DNA of 64,000 nt from Hormiphora californensis (Eukaryota; Ctenophora; Tentaculata; Cydippida; Pleurobrachiidae), in contig CM035360.1 in the NCBI GenBank assembly GCA_020137815.1, positions 7,079,059 through 7,143,058 on the forward strand, given 5' to 3'. The translations under genes and the position numbers were made by a program. Of this stretch, positions 1-11,108 are shown in pieces. How positions within the stretch are numbered: the first letter of the stretch is position 1; the number at the start of each line of letters is the position of its first letter. Below the pieces are notes generated by a model. That model was not told where the DNA came from, searched no databases, and saw only the letters and a list, made by a program, of their open reading frames with translations.

Positions 1-77
1 GGGTTAGAACATAGCAAATCCACACACAAATCATGCATTGTAAAGTGACCGTGAAGCCCAATTCTCCCTCCCCTCAG

Positions 78-405
78 TTTGGCTGGACACACGTCGTGCT
101 ACTGTGTTGTGTCGTCCAATCCCATCTGATCATTCAAAACTGCTTCCAAGGACTTTACTGGTATGTTAATTACCCTAATTATAACTAGCTAATTCATTAT
201 CTTGGCAGCTCGCCAGACAGGGAAACACACATGTGTGTGCTGTGTGATGTTGTTATTTTTTGTGTTGACAGCCCTGGTAAAGCCATGTGATGTGTGAGCC
301 AGTACACACATGTTACATGTGTACACTGGTGGGTATTATAAACGTTACACTTCTCAAGAGAGGGAAAGAGAGTGAGAGAGAGAGGGAGAGAGAGAGGGAG
401 AGAGA

Positions 406-465
<60 letters not shown>

Positions 466-489
466 GGGAGAGAGTGTGTGAGAGAGAGA

Positions 490-553
<64 letters not shown>

Positions 554-2587
554 AGAGAGGGAGAGGAGAGAGAGAGAGAGAGAGAGAAGAGAGATACGGC
601 CATAGCATGTCAATGTTACACATGTGTATTTTTAGTAAGCAGCAATACAAGATTTACAAGTTCTTGTTACCTTGATATATGTAGGCACGGAATTAAGGCA
701 GCGTCAAATTAAGAGTTAATTAAAAAGTTCAATGTTTGTAAGGGACGGCTAAGTTTTTCAAATACAAGTAATGAACACCTTAATTTCGAGCGTACATATA
801 TATTGAGGTTATGATAATGCCCAATACTACTTGACAAATATATTCCCCAGGCTTCTCTTCCCTGCTGCTATGGTGATTTGTAACGATATCATGGCATACT
901 TCTTCGGCATTTGTTTCGGACGAACTCCACTTATTCAGGTATCGTGGTTGTGTAATTCTTTCCCTTTTTCTCTCGGCTTGTGTAACTCATTTTGATTTTT
1001 TGACATTTTATTGACGTTAAATGCATTTTAAAAGTCTTTAGCATTTGACAAAGAACTGTCAAATTACCTCATCCCAATATCTCCATTTCTCTTTCTTCCC
1101 CTCCTTTTATCAATTTCTTTTCCGTTCATTAATTTCTCTTTCTTATATATCTTTCTTTCGTTTATCAATTTCTCTTTCAGCTATCGCCAAAGAAGACATG
1201 GGAAGGCTTTATCGGTGGTGCTTTCTCGACAATGATTTTCGGCCTATTTCTCTCTGCGTGGATGTACCAATTTAAACACCTCATTTGCCCGGTCGAGGTA
1301 ATTATCCAATTAAATCGGGTGTACAATTGTTCACCTTTGTTTGTTCATATATCAGGGGCACTCTCACATTGTCTGATGTTTGGGTTATATCCAAACTGAC
1401 ACTGATGCAGGTGGTAGGAACGCGCGGGCAGACATTTTGTAGAGAAGTCCGCGCGCACGCGCTTCATATTCACCTTGAGAACTTCTGTGTGTCTGTGGGA
1501 CTTGCAGGCGGTACCAGTGCACTGCAGTATGCATGAACAATGTACATTTGCATTCACTCATACATTGACAAGAACATGAAAACAACAACCCCCAACAATT
1601 TCCAGTACGACGGTACAGCTCTCGTCATCAGTAACTGCCAACCCGGATACGTGTTCAACTCTCAAACGTTCGCTGTCCCCTCTGCAATCCAAACTCTTCT
1701 CTCTATCGTAAGTACCAGGAAATGCGCATTGCTCTTCTAGCTTGTATAAACCCACAATAAATCGGTTTTGGGTTTCTCGAATAGTTGTTTTTGTAAAATA
1801 GTGACAACAAAGTACCGACAACAATTACAGTACAACTAACAATACAATTTCAGTTTGGTATCTCCTGGAGTGAGTTCGTTATACGGCCCATCACATTCCA
1901 TGGTCTGTTCATGGCCCTCTTTGCCTCTGTTATAGCGCCTTTCGGTGGATTCTTTGCCAGCGGATTCAAAAGGGCATTCAATCTTAAGGTCAGTAGCCCC
2001 CACCAACACTGACCCCGCACCCAAGATACCACTGAAATGTAGTTTTGGACAAATATATAACGATTCATTCCGAAACTGATTAGCCATCAATTTAGTAATT
2101 ATTAACCCGTTTTCCAGGATTTCGGTGATTTGATTCCTGGCCACGGTGGTGTTATTGACCGAATGGATTGTCAGTTCCTAATGGGTACTTTCGTCTTTGT
2201 CTACTACTACTCCTTCATAAAGTAAGCTGTCTATAATGCCCCTTCATAAAGCAATCCTTTAGAAGTATCTTAAAAGATTGTCTACTATGATCACAATGAT
2301 TTCAGTTGACAGGCTACTCTGTCCCTCACAGATTTAGCGCAGCAGACAGCTACTTTTGTGAGAGGCAGTGAAGCATGTCAAGATAGGGCTGCCACTAAAT
2401 TAGGGCCAACTCTAAATAACATCAACTACCACCCCACCAACTCTATCTAAATAATATCAACTACCACCCCATTAGGAGTGTGACAGTGAACAGCGTGCTG
2501 CAAATCGTGTACGGTATGGAGACGGACCACCAGATTGACCTATACACCGCCCTTGGAGAGAGCCTAGCGGACAGGGGTCTAATCTAG
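78..2587 (+). CDS. CDS1/CDS2: CDP-diacylglycerol synthase (phosphatidate cytidylyltransferase), 3' exons
   Basis: Makes CDP-diacylglycerol from phosphatidate and CTP in the ER membrane, feeding phosphatidylinositol and cardiolipin synthesis (family knowledge). Seven phase-consistent exons are seen: 78-160, 851-938, 1181-1297, 1606-1707, 1854-1988, 2118-2221, 2476-2587 (TAG). The joined reading contains family hallmarks in order: [65 protein letters not shown] and the CDP-alcohol signature region [17 protein letters not shown]. The C-terminus ([16 protein letters not shown]) matches where animal CDS1/2 proteins end. The first exon opens after an acceptor (ctcag at 73-77), so the N-terminal exons and start lie upstream of the window. 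An intron holds the (GA)n tract at 358-597. CDS1 and CDS2 are vertebrate duplicates, so either name may apply. Confidence 0.95.
358..597. repeat. (GA)n microsatellite, intronic
   Basis: Imperfect (GA)n/(GAGAGG)n tract of about 240 bp inside the first visible intron of the CDP-diacylglycerol synthase gene. It creates spurious Arg-Glu and Ser-Leu open frames on both strands. Confidence 0.95.
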
Positions 2588-2592
2588 AGAGA

Positions 2593-2636
<44 letters not shown>

Positions 2637-2661
2637 GAGAGGGAGAGGGAGAGGGAGAGAC
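2586..2661. repeat. (GA)n microsatellite at the 3' end of the CDS1/2 gene
   Basis: GA/GAGG repeat starting at the TAG stop codon itself, so the stop lies at the boundary of the microsatellite and the 3' UTR begins with it. Confidence 0.9.
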
Positions 2662-3175
2662 ACTTGAATCTCTCGAAAAGGATATTGCCGAGCTACTTTA
2701 ATATGGCTATCTTACCGATATATATATATTAAAATGATATAAACTGTTATGCAGGTTTATTTTGTTTAGTGTTACGTAATGTATTATTATGTATCCCATT
2801 ACTCGAATAAGTTTACTACTAGTATGATTAAACTCAACCATTCCTATTAGTATTTGTTGTTGATAGTATTATAGAAACGACATTGATAGTGATAAAAATA
2901 TAGATTAGATTTTCGCATATATAAAGTGTTTTACCCAAAAAAGATAACGATTGTGATACGGTTGGAATTTGGATATTTGCTAGTGAAAATGATGATCTTT
3001 AGGACGTGTTTATTCATATTGTGTGCCCATTATATTTTTTGTTCAAAACTTTAACGTTTGGTTGGTATATAATGTGTTTAGAATTTGTCACAATAATTAT
3101 TGGTTTAAACCAGGTGGGGTCGCGGCTGGTCGATTCCAAAAAGGCTTGGTCAAAAGTTACTATAAAATGCTGTCA

Positions 3176-3400
3176 CAGTGGTCATCCGACATAATTGCCA
3201 TACCTCGACGTGAAATTCGACCTGAATCTCGACCTGGAATGAGGCGCGCATTCGTAGTGAGCGAGACACAAAGACTAACGAGAGAGAAGAGTTGAAGCGC
3301 GACACCATTTGCTTACTGCGGCACATCTCTCTGATGCGCGCCTCATTCCAGGTCGAGATTCAGGTCGAATTTCACGTCGGGATATGTCGGATGACCACTG
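3176..3400. mobile_element. MITE family A, copy 1 (225 bp, long TIRs)
   Basis: Begins CAGTGGTCATCC and ends GGATGACCACTG. The arms extend about 75 bp as an imperfect inverted repeat containing ATTCGACCTGAATCTCGACC. A second copy of exactly the same length lies at 7714-7938. No coding capacity; non-autonomous DNA transposon by structure. Confidence 0.9.
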
Positions 3401-3454
3401 TGAGAGCCCTTTACTTGACAGCCATAACACCGTATTCATATTGCCCCCTCCATC

Positions 3455-3522
3455 CTGTCTGGCGGCGCCAGACCCCGATTTGATTCTGTACGCTCAGAGA
3501 TGGGGTCTGCGGCGCCAAACAG
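3455..3522. mobile_element. Short palindromic element CTGTCTGGCGGCGCC (copy 1)
   Basis: 68-bp imperfect inverted repeat starting CTGTCTGGCGGCGCCAGACC and ending GGCGCCAAACAG. A related 83-bp copy is at 33625-33707, which supports a dispersed mini-element rather than a chance palindrome. Confidence 0.7.
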
Positions 3523-3816
3523 CCTCCGTCTTGGTGGCATAGACAGTGGCACAGGTCCTGTGCGAGATCACTGATAATGAGATCTTGCACGAAGTGAAAT
3601 ATAACTGGCATTGGTACCCACTGTCCAGGAAATGTATTTTGAGCCGGTTTACAAATAACTATGAGGTCACCACTACTGATCGATAATACAGATATTAGTG
3701 GAGCCTTTTTCACATTCTTTACCAGTGTCACAAGCTGCATCACTTTGCAGTTGCACAGTTGATTGTGTATTCCCTGTCACCAGTAGTCTAGTTGGAACGT
3801 ACGAGAGCCGCTCAAG

Positions 3817-3948
3817 ATGAGTCGTTCTAAAAGTAAAAGAATATTGGACCAGCTATTAGACCACAAGGATACAATGCAAGCGCCAAGCGGAGTTGAAAAC
3901 TACTACCCCAGTCATCTGAGCTTACTACACGAATCAGACGAAGTCTAA
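3817..3948 (+). CDS. Possible 43-aa ORF upstream of the envelope-like remnant
   Basis: ATG at 3817, TAA at 3946-3948; basic N-terminus (MSRSKSKRILDQLL) and acidic end. It lies just before the envelope-like reading frame and could be the tail of an upstream retroelement ORF or chance. No family recognised. Confidence 0.25.
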   Translation: MSRSKSKRILDQLLDHKDTMQAPSGVENYYPSHLSLLHESDEV

Positions 3949-4001
3949 CTGGTGGGTAACAAACTCTACAAGATACATTTACCAGAGGATACCAGCAGTC
4001 A

Positions 4002-5105
4002 ATGTCACATTCACTAGGGCGAGAGATAATAGGGAAACATCAACTGACAACATCTCTATTGTTACAGGAGATGACAGCTATTAGACTATTGGTATTCTGG
4101 GCAGTCAACACCATCCTGACTGCCGCAGATGAGTCGGCACAATTTGAACTACAGACAGAGCCGATCATTCTGCAAGACATGGGTGTGGTACTTAAACCAC
4201 AGGGGTACATCGCGAGCGGAGTCGAGAGCATCTTCGCATCGATTTTCCTGTCAGTGCCACTACCCAACCCATACGGATACTCATGCACGGACAAAAAGGA
4301 TTTGAACCTACAAGACTGCAGACCAAACAGACAGTGGGTACAATCAGTAATGGAGAAGTACCCCACACAGGTGGCACATGCAGATCTGGAAACGGACCTA
4401 ACTAATGAACCAATCGAGCACTGCCTGGACCTGTGTATGAGAACAGGATGCACATTAGTCATGATTGAACCACATCCCAGTAAGGGATGTTACACAAGTG
4501 ACCAACTCAGGGCAATTGTTTTCGGAGACACAAACCTACAAGATTCATGGAAACAAATACCCGGGATGCCGCGGAGCTTGACAATCGACATGCAAGCACT
4601 ACACGCAGTATGTGAAGACTACATGAGGCCCCCAGAAACAACACTGGGAAGATTCTTCAGAAGACAACTGGAAAACGAAATGGAAGAACTGTGGGATAAA
4701 TCCTACAAAAACTACAAAGATCTAGTAGCAGCATACCAACTAACAACTCCAACGGTTAACGGAACTACCCAAGAATAGGAAGAAGAGGGGCATTGGAATG
4801 ATAGCAGCTATCATTGGAATACCCGCTTTACTAGGCCTTGGAGCGACAAACTCACTGAAAGTGTGCAGCAAACCCAGTGACGACAAATCAACGAAGGAAC
4901 ACGACCCGGTGCATTGTCTCAACAAAGAACACCCCTGCGAATAGAAGTCAAGATCATCGAGTGCAGGAATAGGGCAAGTTTCACAAAATCTGGCGCACTG
5001 GTTATCTCTGGACAATCGGTTGGAGTGATGCCTGTAACAAGCTCAATAACCTCGCTTGGCTACGTGGAAACAGGGCACAAAGGGACGACGTTTTTAGGCC
5101 TTTAG
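4002..5105 (+). pseudogene. Envelope-like viral glycoprotein remnant (frame-broken)
   Basis: One frame is open from 4002 to 4778 (258 codons). It has a likely internal start near 4071 followed by a hydrophobic signal-like stretch, then a cysteine-containing ectodomain-like region. A second frame, offset by one base and open 4744-4944, carries a tetrabasic run at 4777-4788 directly followed by a Gly/Ala/Ile-rich hydrophobic stretch (about 4789-4857). That is the layout of a furin-type cleavage site plus fusion peptide in class I-like envelope proteins. The first frame resumes at 4914-5105. The stop at 4776-4778 and the frame change mean no single continuous product is visible. No LTRs, gag, protease, RT or integrase were recognised nearby, so this is an orphan fossil or a domesticated env. 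Assignment rests on architecture alone, not on a sequence match. Programmed frameshifting or an assembly error cannot be excluded. Confidence 0.5.
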
Positions 5106-5810
5106 ATGGCTTGATTACAAACTCATCCTAGTCGGACCTTGGTGACATTGACAATGGGGAAGGTGCGTCATTCTGCGATTGTAATTGGGGTTATTATCTG
5201 GTGGAAGTACTCGGAGTACTACTCCGCCAGACCCGCTCTTGCGGTGAGGACCGGTGCTTATGGTGTATGGATATTTAGGCCCTGCAGAACTTCCTGGCCT
5301 CTCTCTTTTCAATATTTTTATTTTACGTTTTTATATACCCTGCTAACTTAAATAATGCGCCAGTGGCGAGAAGTCCCACTAGCGCGCTCTCGATAAACAG
5401 CCAGTCCAGCGGCAGATTATTTCCCACTGGCAGGTTATTTATTTTTAACTCCTATGTTACATTCAAAGTGTGTGTAAATTATCAGTTCTTACTGAAATAC
5501 AGAGGGAACACTGTTTGGAAGAGTTACACACTAAATTGGAGAGAAAGAAACAACACATTCCGTCAATTACTCTCTCTCTTTATCTTCCCTTTTGTTTCAC
5601 TATCTCAATTCCTCTGTGTTATGTCTGGCATGCCCCATATCTTGTTATTTCTTTCTCTCTCTCCTTAGTAACTGTTACCAAACAATGTACACTCAATTGA
5701 GAGATGTTTTTGACTGTTTCTCAGTTCTCTTTGTGTGTTTTGATTAGTGTTCTCTCTCATGTTAGTGTGTAATACTTGTAACAAACAACTAAAGCAGGGT
5801 ATATAACCCA

Positions 5811-5991
5811 TAAACTCTTGCCATAGACGCGTTATAGGTTTAAACCCCTCCGCCTCTCCCTCGGCTACGCCTCGGGATCGTCGTCGTGATTTAAACCAGT
5901 TTATCCGCCAGTGGCGGATAAACTACAGCTACCTTCTCCCAGCGGCGCGCTGGGAGAAAGGTATCTGAAATAACGCGCCACTGGCAAGAGT
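5811..5991. mobile_element. Short MITE with nested palindromes (CTGGCAAGAGTTTAT ends)
   Basis: Left end ATAAACTCTTGCCA, right end TGGCAAGAGTTTAT. Inside are two further palindromes: GTTTATCCGCCAGTGGCG with its complement, and CTTCTCCCAGCGGCGCGCTG with its complement. The whole could fold into a multi-arm structure. Confidence 0.65.
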
Positions 5992-6178
5992 TTATGCCTC
6001 ATATAAAATCCGACTATTGTTTTAATTAGTCACGTAATCCGCGAGATAGGACAGTATTTCCAACTCTCTCCTGGCTCTTGGACTTGAAGTTGAATTTGCT
6101 GTTCGCTATCTTTAACGGTGGTACAGGTACTGCGTAGCTTGCCTTGTTCGACAAAATAAAAAGGTTTGAACAAAACAA

Positions 6179-6225
6179 GAGTTTAACCTGTCAATTTTGA
6201 TCATCAAAATTGACAGGTTAAACTC
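6179..6225. repeat. Near-perfect 47-bp hairpin
   Basis: GAGTTTAACCTGTCAATTTT is followed by a short centre (TGATCA) and its exact complement. Confidence 0.85.
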
Positions 6226-7252
6226 CTACTGCTAGGCTACGCCATTTTATTAAAACTCTGATATACGGGTACCAAAGAAATATTAAAAACTACAAATAAA
6301 TCAAGCAACAGTCACCACAAGCAAAATACGCCACCTGCTTTCATTAAAAAGGGCTTGACAAAACAACCAAGTACCAACCCAAACGGTTGACATGTTCCTT
6401 GTCTGTCAGCTCTCACACCGGGCCGAAGGCCCGGTGCGAGCTTACGCGAGCCCGAAGGGCGAGCGTAAGCGAGGCGCTCAAGTGGCGCTCAAGTGCCGAT
6501 AGACAGACTGCGTAGCATGGCAACCAAACGGATACAACATTTTCAGAAATGACAATTTTCCCACACTTTGAAGATCTTGCAGGGATGCTATGCTATTGCG
6601 CAAGGTTTCCACACAAAACTGACCCCGCGCGTTACGTTATTGTTACAATTACAAGCATTGAAAAAGTGCAACAGACAATAATTCTGTCCCAATTTACAAC
6701 CAATTGTTACCAAATACCAGTTAACTGTGAAGTAATTGGTAATCAAAAACGCAAAAACAGTCTTTTCTCTCCAACTCTTTACTTCAAATGTTCACTAGAC
6801 CATTGCAATAACTTCAATAACGGTTGAAGATGGAAAATACCAGGCTGCGTACTCAGAGGACACTGTACTGATTGTTATGCCCTACGCGGAGAAAGAGAAG
6901 GTCGAACAAGGGTCCAGGGATAACACTGAATCTTTCCGCTGTCCAAACTCTGAGGAGAACACAAATTATTAAGTGTCGAGTGAGATGTTTGTCTAGTCGA
7001 GTAGTTCTTGGAACTATTTGGTCTTTAATTCTAATAAAATATGGGGGGGGGGGGGGGGATATTTTTGCAGAAACAGGGTCGAGCAAGTAAAATAAAATAC
7101 TAACCGATTTGAATATGTGTCAAGACGACCGATCAATTTGATCCTTGTGTACTGCAGTGCCAATAGCTATCTAACCCGGATCTGGAAGAAAACGGGGGTT
7201 ATTTGCTTTGAAACTGATGCTAATACTATGCACTGCATATTTTGTTACAGAT

Positions 7253-7254
<2 letters not shown>

Positions 7255-7291
<37 letters not shown>
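7255..7291. repeat. (TA)n microsatellite
   Basis: Uninterrupted AT dinucleotide run of about 37 bp. Confidence 0.95.
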
Positions 7292-7299
<8 letters not shown>

Positions 7300-7550
7300 G
7301 AGCCCGTTGAATCCCTTGCAGGAATCTTATTCAATTAATCTTTATGCTAACATGATTCTATTGGCTTCATAAATATTATCCGTAATAATTCTTTCCCAGT
7401 CATATTGTCTCCACACTGTAATAATTTTACTTTCAGACATATTATTATTTCTTCTAAATCTCTTCTCCAAGTTCTTCTCTGTGATTTGATTTGATTGAAG
7501 AACTATGCTGTGTCGACATTTATCATTGAATTTCATTTTAGTCTCAGACC

Positions 7551-9505
7551 ATGTTTGTTTTATTTGCCTTCCTTCTCCTCCTACCTGGGAGCTACACATC
7601 TCGAAAACCGGGTGACTGTGATAAAATTGCAGTGTGTAGAAATGCAGTAAATTGTGCTGAACCGGTTGATCTTAATAAAGGTGTTGTCATACCGTGAGTA
7701 TTACAATTAGTAACAGTGGTCATCCAACATAATTGCCATACCTCGACGTGAAATTCGACGAGAATCTCGACCTGGAATGAGGCGCGCATTCGTAGTGAGA
7801 GAGACACAAAGACTAGCGAGAGAAAAGAGTTGAAGCGCGACATCATTTTCTTACTGCGGCACATCTCTCTGATGCGCGGCTCATTCCAGGTCGAAATCTA
7901 GGTCGAATTTCACGTCGGAATATGTCGGAGGACCACTGTAACAGAGACATGGAGACAGTTGTCAGTTCCCAAATAAAGGAAATAGACTCTACAATGTTCT
8001 AATGTCTTCCAGCGAGATACCCAGTTACACACATACAGTAGGGTGTGACAAACGCCCCGACCTTCTTCGATTGCTCCAAATAATTTTTTGGGTGTGAGGT
8101 TTGACTTGAAATGAAATAATATGAAGTTTGAAGTCAACCGGATGTAATTAAGGGGTCGCCGATAATTAATTATGATTTTACCTGTTGCGCGAGTGGAATT
8201 CGCCGTTTAAGTGACTTTCGGGAAGTTTTGGCGTTCCTCTCGAACACCATCTGATCCGGAATGGCCATGTTTATATACGACTTATGAAGCAACATATGGT
8301 CTAAAATGCTCAGTTTTGGAGCTAGGAGCGATTTTCTGTTTGATAACTTAGTCACGTGACATGTAGCTTACTGGGCATAAAATCGCCCGTAGCGCCAAAA
8401 CTAAGCATTTTAGGCCATATGTTGCTTCATAAGTCGTATATAAACATGGCCATTCCGGAGCGGATCCTTTTGTCAAAAATCAATTTGGGCAACCCGATTA
8501 GCCACAATCAGCATCTTGGCCCACACACGTGACGTCATAATTGAAATTCACTTATTCGCCCATAACTCCAAAACTAAGCATTTTAGACCATATGTTGCTT
8601 CATAAGTTGTATATAAACATGGCTATTCCGGATCGGATAGTGTTCGAGAGGAACGCCAAAACTTCCCGGAAGTCACTTAAACGGTGAATTTCACTTGCGC
8701 AACAGGTAAAATCATAATTAATTATCGGCGACCCCTTAACTACAACCGATTGACTTCAAACTTCATATTATTTCATTTCAAGTAGAACCTCACACACAAA
8801 AAAATATTTGGAGTGATTGGATGAATTTGAAAAAATGATGGGGCGTTTGTCACACCCTAACATACAGGATACATTTACAGGTTCCGTTGGAGTCGTACTG
8901 CCAGTGAAATGAAATTAGGACACGTGGTATTATTGAACTCCGACTCCTTTCCTCTTTATCACATTGATCTAACAATCAGCTCTAACAACACAGTAATTAC
9001 AGCATGAGCATTACAATAACAACCTGAGCATGTTTCAAACACTACCTACCATGATACCGTGTTATGTTCTAACCCTCCGTTAGAGAGAGGGTCGCACAAG
9101 GCAAACCATACTCTTGACATATTTGCATGTTTCAAACATTATATATGTCTCTACAGAGTTTTTTCGAGCTGGTAGTGACTAAAAGTGGTACCAATTTAAA
9201 AACTTATCTGATTCCAACCCCCCTTTCTTTATCAGGTAAGGGCCACTATTTTCAATGACTGTCCCAGTGTTGGCCTATCTTCTACACTACCCGATACCTG
9301 GCATTCTCCCACCCTCGGTGCAGGACTAGGTGAGAGGATTCTCCCAACTTTTGACATCTTGGGAGATACACTCAGCTACGCAGGGGCTGCCCTGGGACGG
9401 CTAACGGGGTGTGATGGATTTGAGGTTAGATTCATGGCCCTTCAGGATAGGACTCCCGCCCGAACATTGAAGAAACTGAGGTGTAACAGGCCCCCGGGCA
9501 TTTAG
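7551..9505 (+). CDS. Small secreted protein, unknown family (two exons)
   Basis: Exon 1 7551-7693 begins ATG and encodes a clear signal peptide (MFVLFAFLLLLPGSYTS), then a short Cys-containing segment (KPGDCDKIAVCRNAVNCAEP). It ends in phase 2 at a GTGAGT donor. Exon 2 9241-9505 starts after an AG, completes the codon and runs in frame for 87 codons to TAG. The predicted protein is about 135 aa with six cysteines and a Gly/Leu-rich middle (GAGLGERILP, LGDTLSYAGAALGRL). The 1.5-kb intron contains two transposons (7714-7938, 8041-8857), so the exon join is inferred from phase only. It converges on another small secreted gene (9670-10242, minus), with 164 bp between the two stops. Function unknown. 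Confidence 0.6.
7714..7938. mobile_element. MITE family A, copy 2 (225 bp)
   Basis: Same length and ends as the copy at 3176-3400 (CAGTGGTCATCC...GGACCACTG), about 90% identical by eye. Flanked by TAA on both sides, which may be a 3-bp target duplication. Lies in the intron of the secreted-protein gene. Confidence 0.9.
8041..8857. mobile_element. Foldback element, GGGTGTGACAAACGCCCC ends, TA duplication
   Basis: Ends GGGTGTGACAAACGCCCC and its complement, flanked by TA on each side. The arms are about 300 bp and include CGGCGACCCCTTAA and a segment reading CATATGTTGCTTCATAAG. A third partial copy of that arm segment lies in the centre (8396-8467), so the element has an internal duplication. 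No ORF; non-autonomous. Confidence 0.9.
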
Positions 9506-9669
9506 TATTGCTCGACCATCCCTCAATGTACCCTGCGGTGGGTTTGAACAAGACGTGTTCTGACAATTTATTAAAGTAATTATCGCATGTTCGTAGTTTT
9601 TTAATAAGGTACTGTATTTTAAAGAAAATCACAATTCACAGCGTAAAAAGAAGTTTCAAATTTCAATGT

Positions 9670-10242
9670 TCAGAAAGAGTCATGCTTTACAATTCCATGC
9701 CCCGAGGGTCCCAGGATATGATTCCATTTCCAGATGATCTCAGAATCTGCAGTACCAAGGTTTGACGCTGATACTAGATCCACTACAGCTACATCTCCAA
9801 GAGGATCCAGAGGAACATCTGTAGTTGGACCATACGAAACAACTTCCATAGCTCTTCCCCTCACATTTACACCTGATTGGGGTGGGCATTATAATTTCAC
9901 TTCGAGCTTTACTTCTTCGAAACTGTCTTAGAAAAGTAATGTCTAATTACCGCTCAGTGCAAGAGAGGAACCATCCGTTATGAGATATTCCGGAGTTCGT
10001 CTGGCATTTCCATCTGTCGTTACGTGCCAGGCAACCTTTATAATTAAGATGCTTTAGCAAGTGTATACATAATTAATGGGGTTAATTGCATAAATGTTGC
10101 CGCTCCTCGTTGCATGAGGAAACTGCTAATACGATGAATAACATAAAGGGACAAGTTACCAACCTGTTGTCTCCACAGACTGGAACGCCTCCGTTTCTAT
10201 GGCAACGGTGGTGAGAATTACAAAGAACAAAACACCAAACAT
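9670..10242 (-). CDS. Small secreted protein, unknown family (three exons)
   Basis: Read on the minus strand, exon 1 is 10242-10164 and encodes a signal peptide (MFGVLFFVILTTVAIETEA). Exon 2 is 10013-9951 and exon 3 is 9872-9670, ending TGA. All junctions are GT-AG and phase-consistent (1, then 1), giving 114 aa. The mature part has no cysteine and includes NVRGRAMEVVSYGPTTDVPL and WKWNHILGPSGHGIV. I recognise no family. It is convergent with the secreted gene at 7551-9505 and similar in size and design (signal peptide plus short mature chain), so both may be lineage-restricted secreted products. Confidence 0.65.
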
Positions 10243-11108
10243 TATAAAATGATGAATTGTGCGAATTATTCGTTCATATAGCCCCGCGTATGATCTAATA
10301 TTTCACAAACTCTTTTGTTTAGTTTGGGCCCAGCCATTTGTTTATTTAGTGGCCATTCCGTCACTAGAAGCTTGGAACCCTCCCTCTTCGTATCACTTGA
10401 GTGTGACGTCACGCCTCCCTAAACGGTGGATCATTAACATTATACAAGGTTCTTTTCAATTTCATTCCCTTCGTTTGTCACGCCTAGTTTTCCTAGGTGT
10501 CACAGTTCCCCTTAAAATGGACGCTTGTTCCCACTAAACCACCTCTAAATACTTTCCCCCAAGACAGACCTCCCATTTATAATCTAAAGTCCACTGTTGA
10601 TTTGATTCGTTCTACAGTATTTGATCGCCTCATTTTGTCTTCAATTTGCTAATTTCACGTACAAGCCTGGAGCATGATAGATCATACCTACACACGCTCT
10701 CAATACATCATCAGGAGACAGTTATAGACGTACCCAGATGAGATAACTTCGACCACCTTTAACGCTCCCTATAGTTCTCTATGATGTGTAATTGTATCTT
10801 CGACCACCCTAGTTCTCTATGATTACATGTGAGCTAATCGCAGCTCTAAACAAGGTATGAAGCTAAAAGACACCGCTCCTAGGGTGAACGTGGAAGCTGA
10901 GGGTACGGTATAACGTCATGTCCCTTAATTGGCTTGCAGCTTACCAGGCTAGAAGAGAGTTAATAGCACTACCAATTAACTGTTAATTGTTGTTCAGTTT
11001 GTTTGGCTTGTTCTTGTTTTGTTTTGGGTCCGAGGGATGTGGATTGTGAGAGCTGATATAAGACTGATCTCAGATCTATAACTATTATTTTATCTAGCAA
11101 TTAGTAGC
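10243..11108. other. Intergenic, probable promoter of the downstream protease gene
   Basis: No gene seen. Contains CTCCCTATAGTTCTCTATGA and a related CCCTAGTTCTCTATGATTAC copy near 10765-10830. The proximal 60 bp before the protease start contain a TATA-like box. Confidence 0.5.
11055..11062 (+). promoter_or_regulatory. TATA-like box of the serine protease gene
   Basis: GATATAAG about 50 bp upstream of the protease ATG (11109); plausible spacing for a short 5' UTR. Inference from sequence only. Confidence 0.4.

Larger units (their letters stand above)
2662..3780. other. Intergenic, AT-rich, with two small inverted-repeat elements
   Basis: No convincing coding exon. The stretch to about 3100 is AT-rich and probably holds the 3' UTR of the upstream gene. 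The 225-bp MITE (3176-3400) and a 68-bp palindromic element (3455-3522) follow; the remainder shows nothing recognisable. Confidence 0.7.
5106..7550. other. Intergenic, repeat-bearing, no supported gene
   Basis: Contains an inverted-repeat element (5811-5991), a near-perfect hairpin (6179-6225), GC-rich stem-loops around 6413-6480 (CCGGGCCGAAGGCCCGG type), a 16-bp poly-G run (7043-7058) and a (TA)n tract (7255-7291). The open frame 6549-6827 shows no domain, and I do not support it as a gene. Confidence 0.7.

Noticed and set aside
197-712. Open frames of Ser-Leu or Arg-Glu repeats over (GA)n tracts (also near 16400, 24300, 26200, 37450, 37650)
   Set aside because: Pure translations of a dinucleotide repeat on both strands; no splice or domain support.
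6549-6827. 92-codon forward ORF
   Set aside because: No recognisable motif and no neighbouring exon; coding status unsupported.
10259-10537. 92-codon forward ORF upstream of the protease
   Set aside because: No domain, no signal peptide and no splice context; AT-rich intergenic sequence.
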